64,000 nt of DNA, from positions 1-64,000 of the forward strand of contig NZ_JARPUS010000018.1 of NCBI RefSeq assembly GCF_029537485.1, given 5' to 3'. The position numbers and the translations under genes are program-made. This DNA comes from Pseudomonas sp. GOM6 (lineage in GTDB: Bacteria > Pseudomonadota > Gammaproteobacteria > Pseudomonadales > Pseudomonadaceae). Shown here one piece after another: positions 16,656-25,406 of the stretch (within the stretch, counting starts at the first letter, position 1; every line of letters starts with the position of its first letter). Below the pieces are notes generated by a model. The model searched no databases. It saw nothing but the letters and a program-made list of their open reading frames with translations, and was not told the DNA's origin.

Positions 16656-19522
16656 CGATGCTTGAACATGCGGTGGCCAAAGGCCCCAGGTGGATGCCTT
16701 TCGTGGTGCTGTTGTGCGGCTTGCTGACCACGCTGGGGGCTTGGTATGCGTTGTGCGCCATCCAGGATAAAGCAGCCGCTGAGGAGTTCCAGCAACTGGG
16801 CGATGAGGTGCTGGAGGCGATCGAGAAGCGCATGAGCAACCATCGCCAGATACTCCTAGGGGCGGCAGGTCTGTTTGACGCCAGCGCCGACGTCAGCCGG
16901 GACGATTGGCGGCGCTATGTCCAACGCCTGGATCTGGAGTCCAACTATCCGGGCATTCTCGGGCTGGGTTACAGTCAGGCCGTGCAACCGGATCAATTGC
17001 AAGCATTCGAGCAGAGCGTGCGCCAGGAGGGCTTTACCGAGTTCGCCATCAAACCGGCGGGCAAACGCGATCTGTACACCTCGATCACCTATCTGGAACC
17101 CTTTTCGGGGCGCAATCTGGCGGCGTTTGGCTATGACATGTTTTCCGAGCCCACGCGGCGAGCCGCGATGGTCAGGGCAGCGGAAACCGGCCTTGCCCAG
17201 CTGAGCAGCAAGGTCACGCTCCTCCAGGAGAATAACGGGCCGGTGCAAGCGGGCTTGCTGATGTACGTACCCGTTTATCAGGCGGGGGCTCAGCTGGATT
17301 CAAGCGCCGAACGCTGGGCGGCGTTACGCGGTTTCGTGTATAGCCCCTACCGCGTAACCGACCTGATGAATGCGCTGCTCGACAGTCGGGATTTGCAGAT
17401 CGACTTCGCCCTCTACACCGGCGCGACAGCCTCCCCTGAGCAGAGGATTTTCATCAGCCACCCGCGGCTTGAGGCGGCGGGCGAGCCTTCACGCACCCAG
17501 TTGCTGGAGCTGTTTGGCCAGCCCGTCTATGTAAGCTTCTATGCGCAGCCTGGTTTCTACGAGCGCTTCCAGCAAGGCCAGGGGCTCTTGCTCGGCCTGG
17601 GCGGTGTGATCAGCCTGCTGCTGTTCCTTCTGACCCAGGTACTTGCCAACGGCCAGCAACGGGCCATCGCCTTGGCCAGCGACATGACGTCCCAGCTGCG
17701 TCAGAGCGAAGCAAGACTCCAGCGCGTCCTGCAGGGGGGACATGATGGCTGGTGGGACCAGGACATCGAGGCGGGTCGCTTCTTTGCCTCGGCGCATACC
17801 TGGCGGATGCTCGGATATCCCGACCAGGGGCCTCAGCCGCCCCTCAAGGACCTTCTGCAACTGGTTCACGCTGACGATGTCGCCGCGCTGCGTGAGCAAC
17901 TCGTGGCCCCCGCAGGAGTCATGGAGCATTACCTCAATCACGAATGCCGGTTGATACGCCAGGATGGCCAGCCACTCCACGTGCTGCTGCGCGCATTGAT
18001 TAAATGCTCGCCCGAGGGCCGCATGCTCAGTGCCAGCGGCACTGCGATGGATCTCACCGAGCAGAAGCGCATTGAACAGCTCAAGAATGATTTTGTATCG
18101 ACGGTCAGCCATGAGCTGCGTACACCGCTGACCTCGATCTCGGGCTCCTTGGGCTTGGTCAACGGCGGCGCTCTCGGCACCGTGCCCGAGAGCATGCGAC
18201 CCATGCTGGTGATTGCCCAGCAGAACAGCCAGCGGCTTTCCCACTTGATTAACGACCTGCTGGACATGGACAAGCTGGCTGCCGGGAAGCTCAGCTTCGA
18301 GCTCACCAGCCTTGATTTGGGCCAACTACTCAGTGAAGCCCTGCTCAGCAATGCCTCCTATGCCGAGCAGCACCAGGTGCAGCTGGTGCTCGACACCATG
18401 CCCACCATCACCGTGCGCGCCGATGCGCTTCGTCTGCAACAGGTGCTCGCCAACTACTTGTCCAACGCCATCAAGTTTTCCACGCCTGGCGCGGCGGTGC
18501 GGGTGCACGGCACGCTACGGGATGGGCGCGTCAGGGTCAGCGTCACCGACACTGGGCGGGGCATTCCCGAGCATTTCCACTCGCACATTTTCCAGAAGTT
18601 CTCCCAGGCAGACAGCAGCGATCAAAGGCAAAAGGGTGGCACCGGACTTGGCTTGGCGATCACCAAGGAACTCATTGAGCGCATGGGCGGGCAGGTGGGT
18701 TTCGACTCGCATGAGGGCCGGGGCAGCACCTTCTGGTTCGAGCTCCCGGTACTGGCCGAGAACCTTCCACTGCTTGAAATGCAGCGCCCAACCATCCTGG
18801 TGGTCGAAGACGATCTGAATATAGCCCGGCTGTTGCAGTCACTGCTGGAAGGGGGAGGTTATCGGGCGCTGCTGGCTGAAAACCTGGCTGAGGCGCGGCA
18901 TATCCTGGCAACACATGACGTGGCCGCCGTTACCCTGGACTTGCGCCTGCCTGACGGCCACGGGTTTGAGGTTTTACTGGAGATTCAGCGTGCAGAGCGC
19001 ACGAGAGACTTGCCCGTTATGGTCATCTCCGCAGCGGCCGATCACGGCCGCCTCAATCTGCAGGGTGGTATCCACCTGGTGGACTGGCTGGATAAACCCA
19101 TTGACCCGCATCGGCTGTTGAGCGGCCTGCGTCGTGCACTCGGCCACGTGCAGGGCAAACCGCGCATTCTGCATATCGAGGATGACCCCGATCTGCGCAG
19201 GGTGGTTGCCGAGCAGGCCAGAAATCTCGCGGAATTTGTGGGGGCCAGCACTCTCGTGGAGGCCCGCCAGCAGCTGGCACGCGGCTCATGGAGTCTGGTG
19301 CTGCTTGATCTGCTCCTGCCAGACGGCCATGGCTCCAGCCTGATCGAGGAGATCCACCAGTCCCACCCGGGGCTGCCGATAGTGGTACTGTCTTCGACAG
19401 AGCTGTCGACGGAACAACTAAGCTCTGTCGAAGCGGCACTGGCAAAATCTCGAACAGAACCGCGGGCATTCTTGAATGTGCTCGCTCGCCTGCTACCGAC
19501 CAAAGGGGATACCCATGCCTGA
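16652..19522 (+). CDS. Hybrid CHASE sensor kinase with two receiver domains (fourth of four)
   Basis: This 956-residue protein has a TM helix (about 15-37), a periplasmic CHASE domain (about 60-295), a second TM helix (about 305-330), a PAS-like domain (about 345-475), HisKA with H487, an HATPase, then two receiver domains with acceptors D763 (TLDLRLPDG) and D886 (LLDLLLPDG). It is the only kinase of the set with receivers, so it may be the hub of a phosphorelay. It overlaps the upstream gene by 4 bases and the downstream receiver gene by 8. Confidence 0.88.
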   Translation: MTMLEHAVAKGPRWMPFVVLLCGLLTTLGAWYALCAIQDKAAAEEFQQLGDEVLEAIEKRMSNHRQILLGAAGLFDASADVSRDDWRRYVQRLDLESNYPGILGLGYSQAVQPDQLQAFEQSVRQEGFTEFAIKPAGKRDLYTSITYLEPFSGRNLAAFGYDMFSEPTRRAAMVRAAETGLAQLSSKVTLLQENNGPVQAGLLMYVPVYQAGAQLDSSAERWAALRGFVYSPYRVTDLMNALLDSRDLQIDFALYTGATASPEQRIFISHPRLEAAGEPSRTQLLELFGQPVYVSFYAQPGFYERFQQGQGLLLGLGGVISLLLFLLTQVLANGQQRAIALASDMTSQLRQSEARLQRVLQGGHDGWWDQDIEAGRFFASAHTWRMLGYPDQGPQPPLKDLLQLVHADDVAALREQLVAPAGVMEHYLNHECRLIRQDGQPLHVLLRALIKCSPEGRMLSASGTAMDLTEQKRIEQLKNDFVSTVSHELRTPLTSISGSLGLVNGGALGTVPESMRPMLVIAQQNSQRLSHLINDLLDMDKLAAGKLSFELTSLDLGQLLSEALLSNASYAEQHQVQLVLDTMPTITVRADALRLQQVLANYLSNAIKFSTPGAAVRVHGTLRDGRVRVSVTDTGRGIPEHFHSHIFQKFSQADSSDQRQKGGTGLGLAITKELIERMGGQVGFDSHEGRGSTFWFELPVLAENLPLLEMQRPTILVVEDDLNIARLLQSLLEGGGYRALLAENLAEARHILATHDVAAVTLDLRLPDGHGFEVLLEIQRAERTRDLPVMVISAAADHGRLNLQGGIHLVDWLDKPIDPHRLLSGLRRALGHVQGKPRILHIEDDPDLRRVVAEQARNLAEFVGASTLVEARQQLARGSWSLVLLDLLLPDGHGSSLIEEIHQSHPGLPIVVLSSTELSTEQLSSVEAALAKSRTEPRAFLNVLARLLPTKGDTHA

Positions 19523-19901
19523 GCTGAAACGCATATTGCATGTGGAGGACGATCCCTCCATTCAGGCCGTTGCCAAGGTGGCTCTGGAGGCTGTCGGCGG
19601 ATTCGAGGTGCTGAGCTGCAGCAGTGGCCAGGAAGCACTCGACAAGGTGGCGGATTTTGCGCCGGACTTTATTCTGCTGGATGTCATGATGCCCGGCATG
19701 GACGGCCCGCAAACGCTGGAGCGCCTGGTAGCGCTGGTCGATATCGACGTTGTTCCGGTCGCCTTTATGACCGCCAAGGTCCAGCCTCCGGAAATCGCGC
19801 ACTACCTGAGCCTGGGTGCACGTGACGTCATCATTAAACCCTTCGACCCCATGCAGTTGGCGAGTCAGATACGCGCCATTTGGAGCCGCTCGAATGGATA
19901 G
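19515..19901 (+). CDS. Single-domain response regulator
   Basis: This 128-residue protein is only a receiver domain, with the acidic pair in HVEDD, phospho-acceptor D56 (LLDVMMPGMDG) and the KPFDP lysine. It has no output domain, so it probably shuttles phosphate or binds a partner, in the manner of CheY or DivK. The ATG at 19515 has AAAGGGGA in front and overlaps the kinase stop. The receiver-less kinases upstream are likely donors. Confidence 0.9.
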   Translation: MPELKRILHVEDDPSIQAVAKVALEAVGGFEVLSCSSGQEALDKVADFAPDFILLDVMMPGMDGPQTLERLVALVDIDVVPVAFMTAKVQPPEIAHYLSLGARDVIIKPFDPMQLASQIRAIWSRSNG

Positions 19902-21555
19902 ACAGAAGCAATTGGCTGACCTGCACGCCCAGCTGCAGCTGTTGGGCGAACAGTTCGCCAAACGCCTTGAGGAAGAGTTGCCGCAGCTGGCAGACAGGGC
20001 GCAGCAATTACAGCGCTCCACCGATCCCGCAGAGCAGATTGAATGCCTGCAGGATCTGCGCGAACAGCTGCACAAGCTGGCTGGCAGTGCCGGGACCTTT
20101 GGTTTCAAGGACCTGGGGCATCAGGCTCGGTTACTGGAACAGCAGTCTCAGCAATGGCTCAGCAGCCTGGAGCTGCAGCGCAAGGGGCTCGACAGCTTTA
20201 TCGATCAGCTCCAGATACTGGCAGGCACTTCAGATCTCTCCGCCATGGCGACGCCAGCCCCAGCCTCTGTCGCGCTGCCACGCAACAGCGCTTCTCAGGA
20301 GGACTCCCGCCTCATCTACATACTCGAGGATGAGGAAAATGTGGGCGAGAGCATCCGGCGCACGCTCTCGACCTTTGGTTACCAAGCCCGCCACTTCATC
20401 TGCTCTCGCGAACTGGATGAGGCGATAGCTCAGCAGAGCCCGGACGCACTGATTGTCGATGTCAATCTTGGTAATGATCGCCAGAGTGGCCTGGAATATG
20501 CAGCTTCACTGCTGGCTCATCTTCCGCAAATGCCTCCGCTACTGGTACTGACGACGCAGGATGACTTCGCTACCCAGCTACAGGCAGCACGCCTGGGGGC
20601 CGTCGGCTTTTTCAGCAAACCGGTTGATGTGGCCAAGCTGGAAAGTCGCCTTGAGCAATGTTTCGCACAGCAGGGCGGAACGCCATACCGCGTATTGATC
20701 GTGGATGATGACTATGAGCTGGCCAGTCATTACCGACTGGTGTTGGGCAGCGCCAACATGCTGGCGGAGGTGGTCAGTGAGCCGAGCCGGTTGTTCGAGG
20801 CCATTGCTCAGTTCAGCCCAGAGGTGCTGCTGCTGGATGTGAATATGCCGGGCTGCTCGGGAACTGAGCTGGCGCAGATGATTCGCTTCCACGACGACTG
20901 GATCAGAATGCCGATCATCTATCTGTCGGCCGAGACCGATATCGGCCTGCAGATGAATGCCCTGCTCAAGGCCGGTGATGATTTCATCACTAAGCCGATA
21001 TCCGACAAAAGCCTGATCACCACGGTGTTTGCTCGAGCCCAGAGAGCAAGGCTGCTCAGCAATGCATTGTCACGGGATAGTCTGACAGGGCTGCTGAAGC
21101 ACGCGGACATCAAGGAGCAGGTTGCCGTCGAGCAAGAACGAGCCTTGCGCACAGGCAAGCCCGCAAGTGTGGTCATGCTGGACATCGACCATTTCAAGAA
21201 GGTCAACGACTCATACGGCCATGCGGTGGGCGACAACGTCATTCGGGCACTGGCCAACCTGCTCAGGCAGAGGCTGCGTAGAGTCGACGGCATTGGCCGT
21301 TACGGCGGCGAAGAATTCCTCGCCGTACTGCCCGAGTGCAGTGCCGCTCAAGCCGTGCAGATACTGGACGAAATTCGCCAGCAATTCTCCGGAATAGCGT
21401 TCTCCAGTGAAGTGGGGGATTTCAGTGTCAGCCTGAGTGCGGGCGTAGCGTCATGTGCCGAGTTGGAGGGCACTGCACTGATCGATGCTGCCGACAAGGC
21501 GCTCTACGCGGCGAAACATTCGGGACGAAACAAGGTGTGTGTGGCTGAGATATAA
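19894..21555 (+). CDS. Hpt-REC-REC-GGDEF diguanylate cyclase
   Basis: This 553-residue protein starts with an Hpt-like helical domain (H60 in LHKLAGSAGTFG), then REC1 (D189), REC2 (D315) and a C-terminal GGDEF domain with an intact GGEEF signature (471-475). RRVD, five residues before the signature, is a c-di-GMP inhibitory site. It should make c-di-GMP from GTP under phosphorelay control with product inhibition. Carrying both Hpt and receivers, it can in principle accept phosphate from the hybrid kinase and pass it to itself. It is the last gene of the overlapping set and overlaps its predecessor by 8 bases. Confidence 0.88.
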   Translation: MDRQKQLADLHAQLQLLGEQFAKRLEEELPQLADRAQQLQRSTDPAEQIECLQDLREQLHKLAGSAGTFGFKDLGHQARLLEQQSQQWLSSLELQRKGLDSFIDQLQILAGTSDLSAMATPAPASVALPRNSASQEDSRLIYILEDEENVGESIRRTLSTFGYQARHFICSRELDEAIAQQSPDALIVDVNLGNDRQSGLEYAASLLAHLPQMPPLLVLTTQDDFATQLQAARLGAVGFFSKPVDVAKLESRLEQCFAQQGGTPYRVLIVDDDYELASHYRLVLGSANMLAEVVSEPSRLFEAIAQFSPEVLLLDVNMPGCSGTELAQMIRFHDDWIRMPIIYLSAETDIGLQMNALLKAGDDFITKPISDKSLITTVFARAQRARLLSNALSRDSLTGLLKHADIKEQVAVEQERALRTGKPASVVMLDIDHFKKVNDSYGHAVGDNVIRALANLLRQRLRRVDGIGRYGGEEFLAVLPECSAAQAVQILDEIRQQFSGIAFSSEVGDFSVSLSAGVASCAELEGTALIDAADKALYAAKHSGRNKVCVAEI

Positions 21556-21660
21556 AAACCAAACCCGAATGGCCCAGCCTTCGATGGACTATTGGGGTTG
21601 CTGGCGAGGCACCAGACACCTCTGCACAGCACTGTCCCCGACAGGACAGTGAGCACAAAA

Positions 21661-21687
21661 AAGCCCAGCTTCGTGCTGGGCTTTTTC
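21661..21687. terminator. Bidirectional terminator between the cyclase and pbpG
   Basis: The stem AAGCCCAGC (21661-21669) pairs with GCTGGGCTT (21675-21683), with A-rich sequence before and T-rich sequence after. It serves both convergent genes. The stretch 21556-21660 shows nothing else certain. Confidence 0.88.
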
Positions 21688-21699
21688 TGTCTGCCGACC

Positions 21700-22605
21700 T
21701 TACTGCGCGGCTTGCATGGTACGTGCGCGCTCAGCCTGCTTCTGCTTCTTGTAGGCCAGCGCCGCCGGCGCCACCTGGCTCACCTGGCCGGTTTCCAGCC
21801 ACTTCTTCAGGCGATTGGCGTCGGCCATGTGGGTGTACTTGCCGAAGGCATCCAGTACCACGAAGGCCACCGGCTTGCCGGCCATCTGCGTACGCATCAC
21901 CAGGCAGTGGCCGGCGGCGTTGGTGAAGCCGGTCTTGGTCAGCTGGATGCTCCAGTTGGCCTTGTGCACCAGGCTGTTGGTGTTGCGAAAGCCCAGGCTG
22001 TAGCGCGGCTTGGCGAACTGCTGGACGTGCTCGCGGGTGCTGCTGAACTGGCCGATCAGCGGAAACTGGCCGGCGGCCTTGATCAGCTTGACCAGGTCGT
22101 TGGCGGTGGACACGTTGCCCTCCGACAGGCCGGTGGGCTCACGGTAGCGGGTGTGGTTCATGCCCAGGGCGCGGGCCTTGGCGTTCATCGCCGCGACAAA
22201 GGCCGGCACGCCGCCCGGGTAGTGGTGGGCCAGGCTGGCGGCGGCGCGGTTTTCCGAGCTCATCAGGGTCAGCAGCAGCATGTCGCGGCGGCTCAGTTGG
22301 CTGCCGATGCGTACGCGCGAATACACACCACGCATCTCGTGGACGTCCTTGATGACGATGGGCAGCTGCTGATCCAGCGGCTGCTTGGCGTCCAACACCA
22401 CCATGGCGGTCATCAGCTTGGTCACCGAAGCGATCGGCACCTGCAGGTCGGGGTTGCTGGAGTAGAGGACCTGGTTGTTGTTGAGGTCGACCAGCAGGGC
22501 GCTGCCGGAGGCAAGTTCCTGGGTCTGTGGCGCCGCCTGGGTGACGGGGGCGGTGAGGGTCAGGCAGGCCAGCAACAGGCCGGCGAAGGAAAGCATTTTT
22601 TTCAC
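21700..22605 (-). CDS. pbpG: D-alanyl-D-alanine endopeptidase (PBP7 type)
   Basis: This is a secreted S11-family penicillin-binding protein that cleaves D-Ala-meso-DAP cross-links in periplasmic peptidoglycan. The start taken is GTG at 22605 (MKKMLSFAGL), giving 301 residues with a signal peptide to about residue 24 (PVTQA before APQTQE). Active-site motifs are SVTK (S60, K63), SEN (117-119) and KTG in LTKTGFT. ATG at 22596 and GTG at 22620 are alternative starts that leave the mature protein unchanged. Confidence 0.9.
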   Translation of the reverse strand: MKKMLSFAGLLLACLTLTAPVTQAAPQTQELASGSALLVDLNNNQVLYSSNPDLQVPIASVTKLMTAMVVLDAKQPLDQQLPIVIKDVHEMRGVYSRVRIGSQLSRRDMLLLTLMSSENRAAASLAHHYPGGVPAFVAAMNAKARALGMNHTRYREPTGLSEGNVSTANDLVKLIKAAGQFPLIGQFSSTREHVQQFAKPRYSLGFRNTNSLVHKANWSIQLTKTGFTNAAGHCLVMRTQMAGKPVAFVVLDAFGKYTHMADANRLKKWLETGQVSQVAPAALAYKKQKQAERARTMQAAQ

Positions 22606-22682
22606 GGTCGGGATCCGCACGGTCGAGTGATGCCTGGCGATCCCTGCTGGCGAATGGCGTGAGTATAAGTGTGCGCTGCGCC

Positions 22683-23549
22683 TCAGGCGAGCGCGGGCGC
22701 GCTGCGGCGGCCCAGGCGCAACAGGCCCATGGCCAGGAGGATGACTGCGCCGCCAGCGGCCAGGCGCGGCAGATCGAAGTCGCGGTTCCAGATCAGCAGG
22801 TTGACCAGTAGCCCGGCCGGCACGTGCAGCTCGTTCATGATCGCCAGGGTGCCGGCGTCCACCTGGGTGCTGCCCTTGACCCACCAGTACAGCCCCAGCG
22901 CGGTGGCGAACAGGCCCATCCAGGCCAGCACGCCCCATTGCACCGCAGTCTGCGGCAGCTTGTCCGGATTGCCGAACAGCAGGAAGGAGGGCAACACCAG
23001 CACCAGCGCGCCGAGGAAGAAGTGGCCGAAGAAACGATGCAGCGGTTGCGCCGGCCGGTAGTGCAACAACAGCCGGCGACAGAGCACCTGGCCGGCGGCG
23101 AAGGTCGCGTTGGCAATCTGCAGCAGCATGAAGCCGAGCAGGTAGTCACCTTCCAGCTTGTCGAAGCGGATGATCACCCCGCCGCCCACCGCCACCAGCG
23201 CGGCAAGCAGCGCCCAGGGGCTGAAGCGGCGGGCCAGAGCATCGTCGAGCAGGGTCACGTAGATCGGCGTGAGCACGGTGAACAGCAGCACCTCGGGCAC
23301 CGTCAGCACCTGGAAGCTGCGGTACAGACACAGGTAGGTGATGCCGAACTGCAGCGCCCCGGCCAGCCAGAAGCCGGCCAGCATCCGTCTCGGCAGGCCG
23401 CGCCAGAGGGTGAGGGGGAGGAACACCAGCGCGGCAATCAGTACCCGCACCAGCACGGCGAAGTCGCTGTCGACCCGCCCGGCCAGGTACTCACCGATCA
23501 GGCTGAAGGAAAAGGCCCAGAGGGCCGTGACGATCAGCAGGTAGGGCAT
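22683..23549 (-). CDS. EamA/DMT-family transporter
   Basis: This 288-residue, very hydrophobic protein has about ten predicted membrane helices in two EamA repeats. The family moves amino acids, amines or other small metabolites. The substrate is not evident. Its ATG is one base after the aroE stop, so it is co-translated with hemF-aroE. Confidence 0.82.
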   Translation of the reverse strand: MPYLLIVTALWAFSFSLIGEYLAGRVDSDFAVLVRVLIAALVFLPLTLWRGLPRRMLAGFWLAGALQFGITYLCLYRSFQVLTVPEVLLFTVLTPIYVTLLDDALARRFSPWALLAALVAVGGGVIIRFDKLEGDYLLGFMLLQIANATFAAGQVLCRRLLLHYRPAQPLHRFFGHFFLGALVLVLPSFLLFGNPDKLPQTAVQWGVLAWMGLFATALGLYWWVKGSTQVDAGTLAIMNELHVPAGLLVNLLIWNRDFDLPRLAAGGAVILLAMGLLRLGRRSAPALA

Positions 23550-23550
23550 G

Positions 23551-24372
23551 TCAGCTCAGCTGGCGACGCAGCTCGGCCAGCACCGGCGCGCTGTCCGGGC
23601 GCACGCCACGCCAGACGAAGAAGGCTTCGGCAGCCTGCTCGACCAGCATGCCCAAGCCGTCGAGGCGGCGCGCCGCGCCATGCTCGGTGGCCCAGCGGTT
23701 GAACGCAGTCGGCGCCTTGCCGTACATCATGTCGTAGCACACCGTGTGGCCGGGCCGGATCAGGCTCGGGTCGAGCGGTGGCAGTTCACCGGCCAGCGAG
23801 GCCGAGGTGCCGTTGATGATCAGGTCGACCGGCGCGCTGATCCAGTCGAAGCCACTGGCGGCTACCGGGCCGAGGTCGGCGAACTCATGCGCCAGCTGTT
23901 CGGCCTTCTCCACCGTACGATTGGCGATGGTCAGGCTCTGTGGTCGTTCGGCCAGCAGCGGCGCCAGCACGCCGCGCACGGCACCACCGGCACCGAGCAG
24001 GAGGATGTGTTTGCCCGCCAGGTCGAGCCCGGCATTCACCGTCAGGTCACGCACCAGGCCGGCACCGTCGGTGTTGTCGCCGAGCAGGCGTCCATCATCG
24101 AGCTTCTTCAGGGTGTTCACCGCGCCGGCGCGGCGGGCGCGCTCGCTCAACTCGTCGGCCAGGCGATAGGCCTGCTCCTTGAACGGCACGGTGACGTTGC
24201 CGCCGCGGCCCTCGGCGAAGAAGGCGCGGGCAAAGCCGGGGAAGTCGTCCAGCGGCGCCAGCAGGGCCTCGTAGGACAGGTCCTGGCCGGTCTGCGCGGC
24301 GAACAGGCGGTGGATCAGCGGCGACTTGCTGTGGCCGATGGGGTTGCCGAATACGCCGTAACGATCAGTCAC
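23551..24372 (-). CDS. aroE: Shikimate dehydrogenase
   Basis: AroE reduces 3-dehydroshikimate to shikimate with NADPH, the fourth step of the shikimate pathway. It has 273 residues. The shikimate-binding residues K65 (VTVPFKE), N86 and D102 (NTDG) and the nucleotide loop GAGGA (127-131) are present. The GTG start at 24372 overlaps the hemF stop (GTGA), and this hemF-aroE order is standard in Pseudomonas. Confidence 0.96.
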   Translation of the reverse strand: MTDRYGVFGNPIGHSKSPLIHRLFAAQTGQDLSYEALLAPLDDFPGFARAFFAEGRGGNVTVPFKEQAYRLADELSERARRAGAVNTLKKLDDGRLLGDNTDGAGLVRDLTVNAGLDLAGKHILLLGAGGAVRGVLAPLLAERPQSLTIANRTVEKAEQLAHEFADLGPVAASGFDWISAPVDLIINGTSASLAGELPPLDPSLIRPGHTVCYDMMYGKAPTAFNRWATEHGAARRLDGLGMLVEQAAEAFFVWRGVRPDSAPVLAELRRQLS

Positions 24373-25289
24373 TTCGCGGCCTCGCCAAGCCAGTCGCGAT
24401 CCTGCAGGAAGTACTCGGTCAGGCGCGCTTCCTCGCTGCCCGGTTCGGGCTTCCAGTCGTAGCCCCAGCGCACGTGCGGCGGCAGCGACATGAGAATGGA
24501 TTCGGTGCGCCCGCCGGACTGCAGACCGAACAGGGTGCCACGGTCGAACACCAGGTTGAACTCGACGTAGCGGCCACGGCGGAAGGCCTGGAACTCGCGC
24601 TGCGCCTCGGTGAACGGCGTGGCCTTGCGCCGCTGCACGATGGGCAGGTACGCCTGGATATAGGCATCGCCGATGGCGCGCAGGAAAGCAAAGCTGGTGT
24701 CGAAGTCCCACTCATTCAGGTCGTCGAAGAACAGCCCGCCGATGCCACGCGGCTCGCCGCGGTGCTTGAGGTGGAAGTAGCGATCACACCAGGCCTTGAA
24801 CTTCGGGTAGACCTCGGCACCGAACGGCGCACAGGCATCGAAGGCGACCTGGTGCCAGTGCACGCAGTCTTCCTCGTTGGCGTAGTAGGGGGTGAGGTCG
24901 AAACCGCCGCCGAACCACCATACGGGGTCCTCGCCGGCCTTCTCGGCGCTGAAGAAACGTACGTTGGCGTGCGAAGTGGGTACGTGCGGGTTTTCCGGGT
25001 GGATCACCAGCGACACACCCATGGCCTCGAAACCGCGCCCGGCCAGCTCGGGCCTATGGGCACTGGCCGACGGCGGCAGGCTGTCGCCGAACACATGGGA
25101 GAAGTTGACCCCGCCCTTCTCGATCAGCGCGCCGTTCTCGATCACCCGGGTGCGGCCACCACCGCCGGCGGGGCGCTCCCAGCTGTCTTCGAAGAAGCGG
25201 GCGCCGCCGTCCTCGGCTTCGAGGGCGGCACAGATGCGATCCTGCAGATCGAGCAGGTAGGCCTTCACGGCCTGGGTACGTTCACTCAC
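24369..25289 (-). CDS. hemF: Oxygen-dependent coproporphyrinogen III oxidase
   Basis: HemF oxidatively decarboxylates coproporphyrinogen III to protoporphyrinogen IX in aerobic haem synthesis. The 306-residue length is normal. Family signatures WFGGGFDLTPYY, HLKHRGEPRGIGGLFFDDL and RRGRYVEFNLVFDRGT are all present. The GTG at 25289 (MSERTQAVKAY) fits the family N-terminus. A nearby upstream ATG (25294) is out of frame and stops at once. Confidence 0.96.
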   Translation of the reverse strand: MSERTQAVKAYLLDLQDRICAALEAEDGGARFFEDSWERPAGGGGRTRVIENGALIEKGGVNFSHVFGDSLPPSASAHRPELAGRGFEAMGVSLVIHPENPHVPTSHANVRFFSAEKAGEDPVWWFGGGFDLTPYYANEEDCVHWHQVAFDACAPFGAEVYPKFKAWCDRYFHLKHRGEPRGIGGLFFDDLNEWDFDTSFAFLRAIGDAYIQAYLPIVQRRKATPFTEAQREFQAFRRGRYVEFNLVFDRGTLFGLQSGGRTESILMSLPPHVRWGYDWKPEPGSEEARLTEYFLQDRDWLGEAAK

Positions 25290-25406
25290 GGCATGGGTCC
25301 GGGCTGGGCAGAAGAGGGCGCAAGCATACCATCGTCGCATCCGCTGCTGGCTTGACGGCGGTCAGTCCACGGCGTTGTATGGGCGTTTTGCCGAGGAGCA
25401 CGAGAC

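Noticed and set aside
21592..22662. A 356-codon plus-strand frame over pbpG
   Set aside because: Antisense of a clear penicillin-binding protein gene, rich in Gly, Ala, His and Gln as expected for a shadow.
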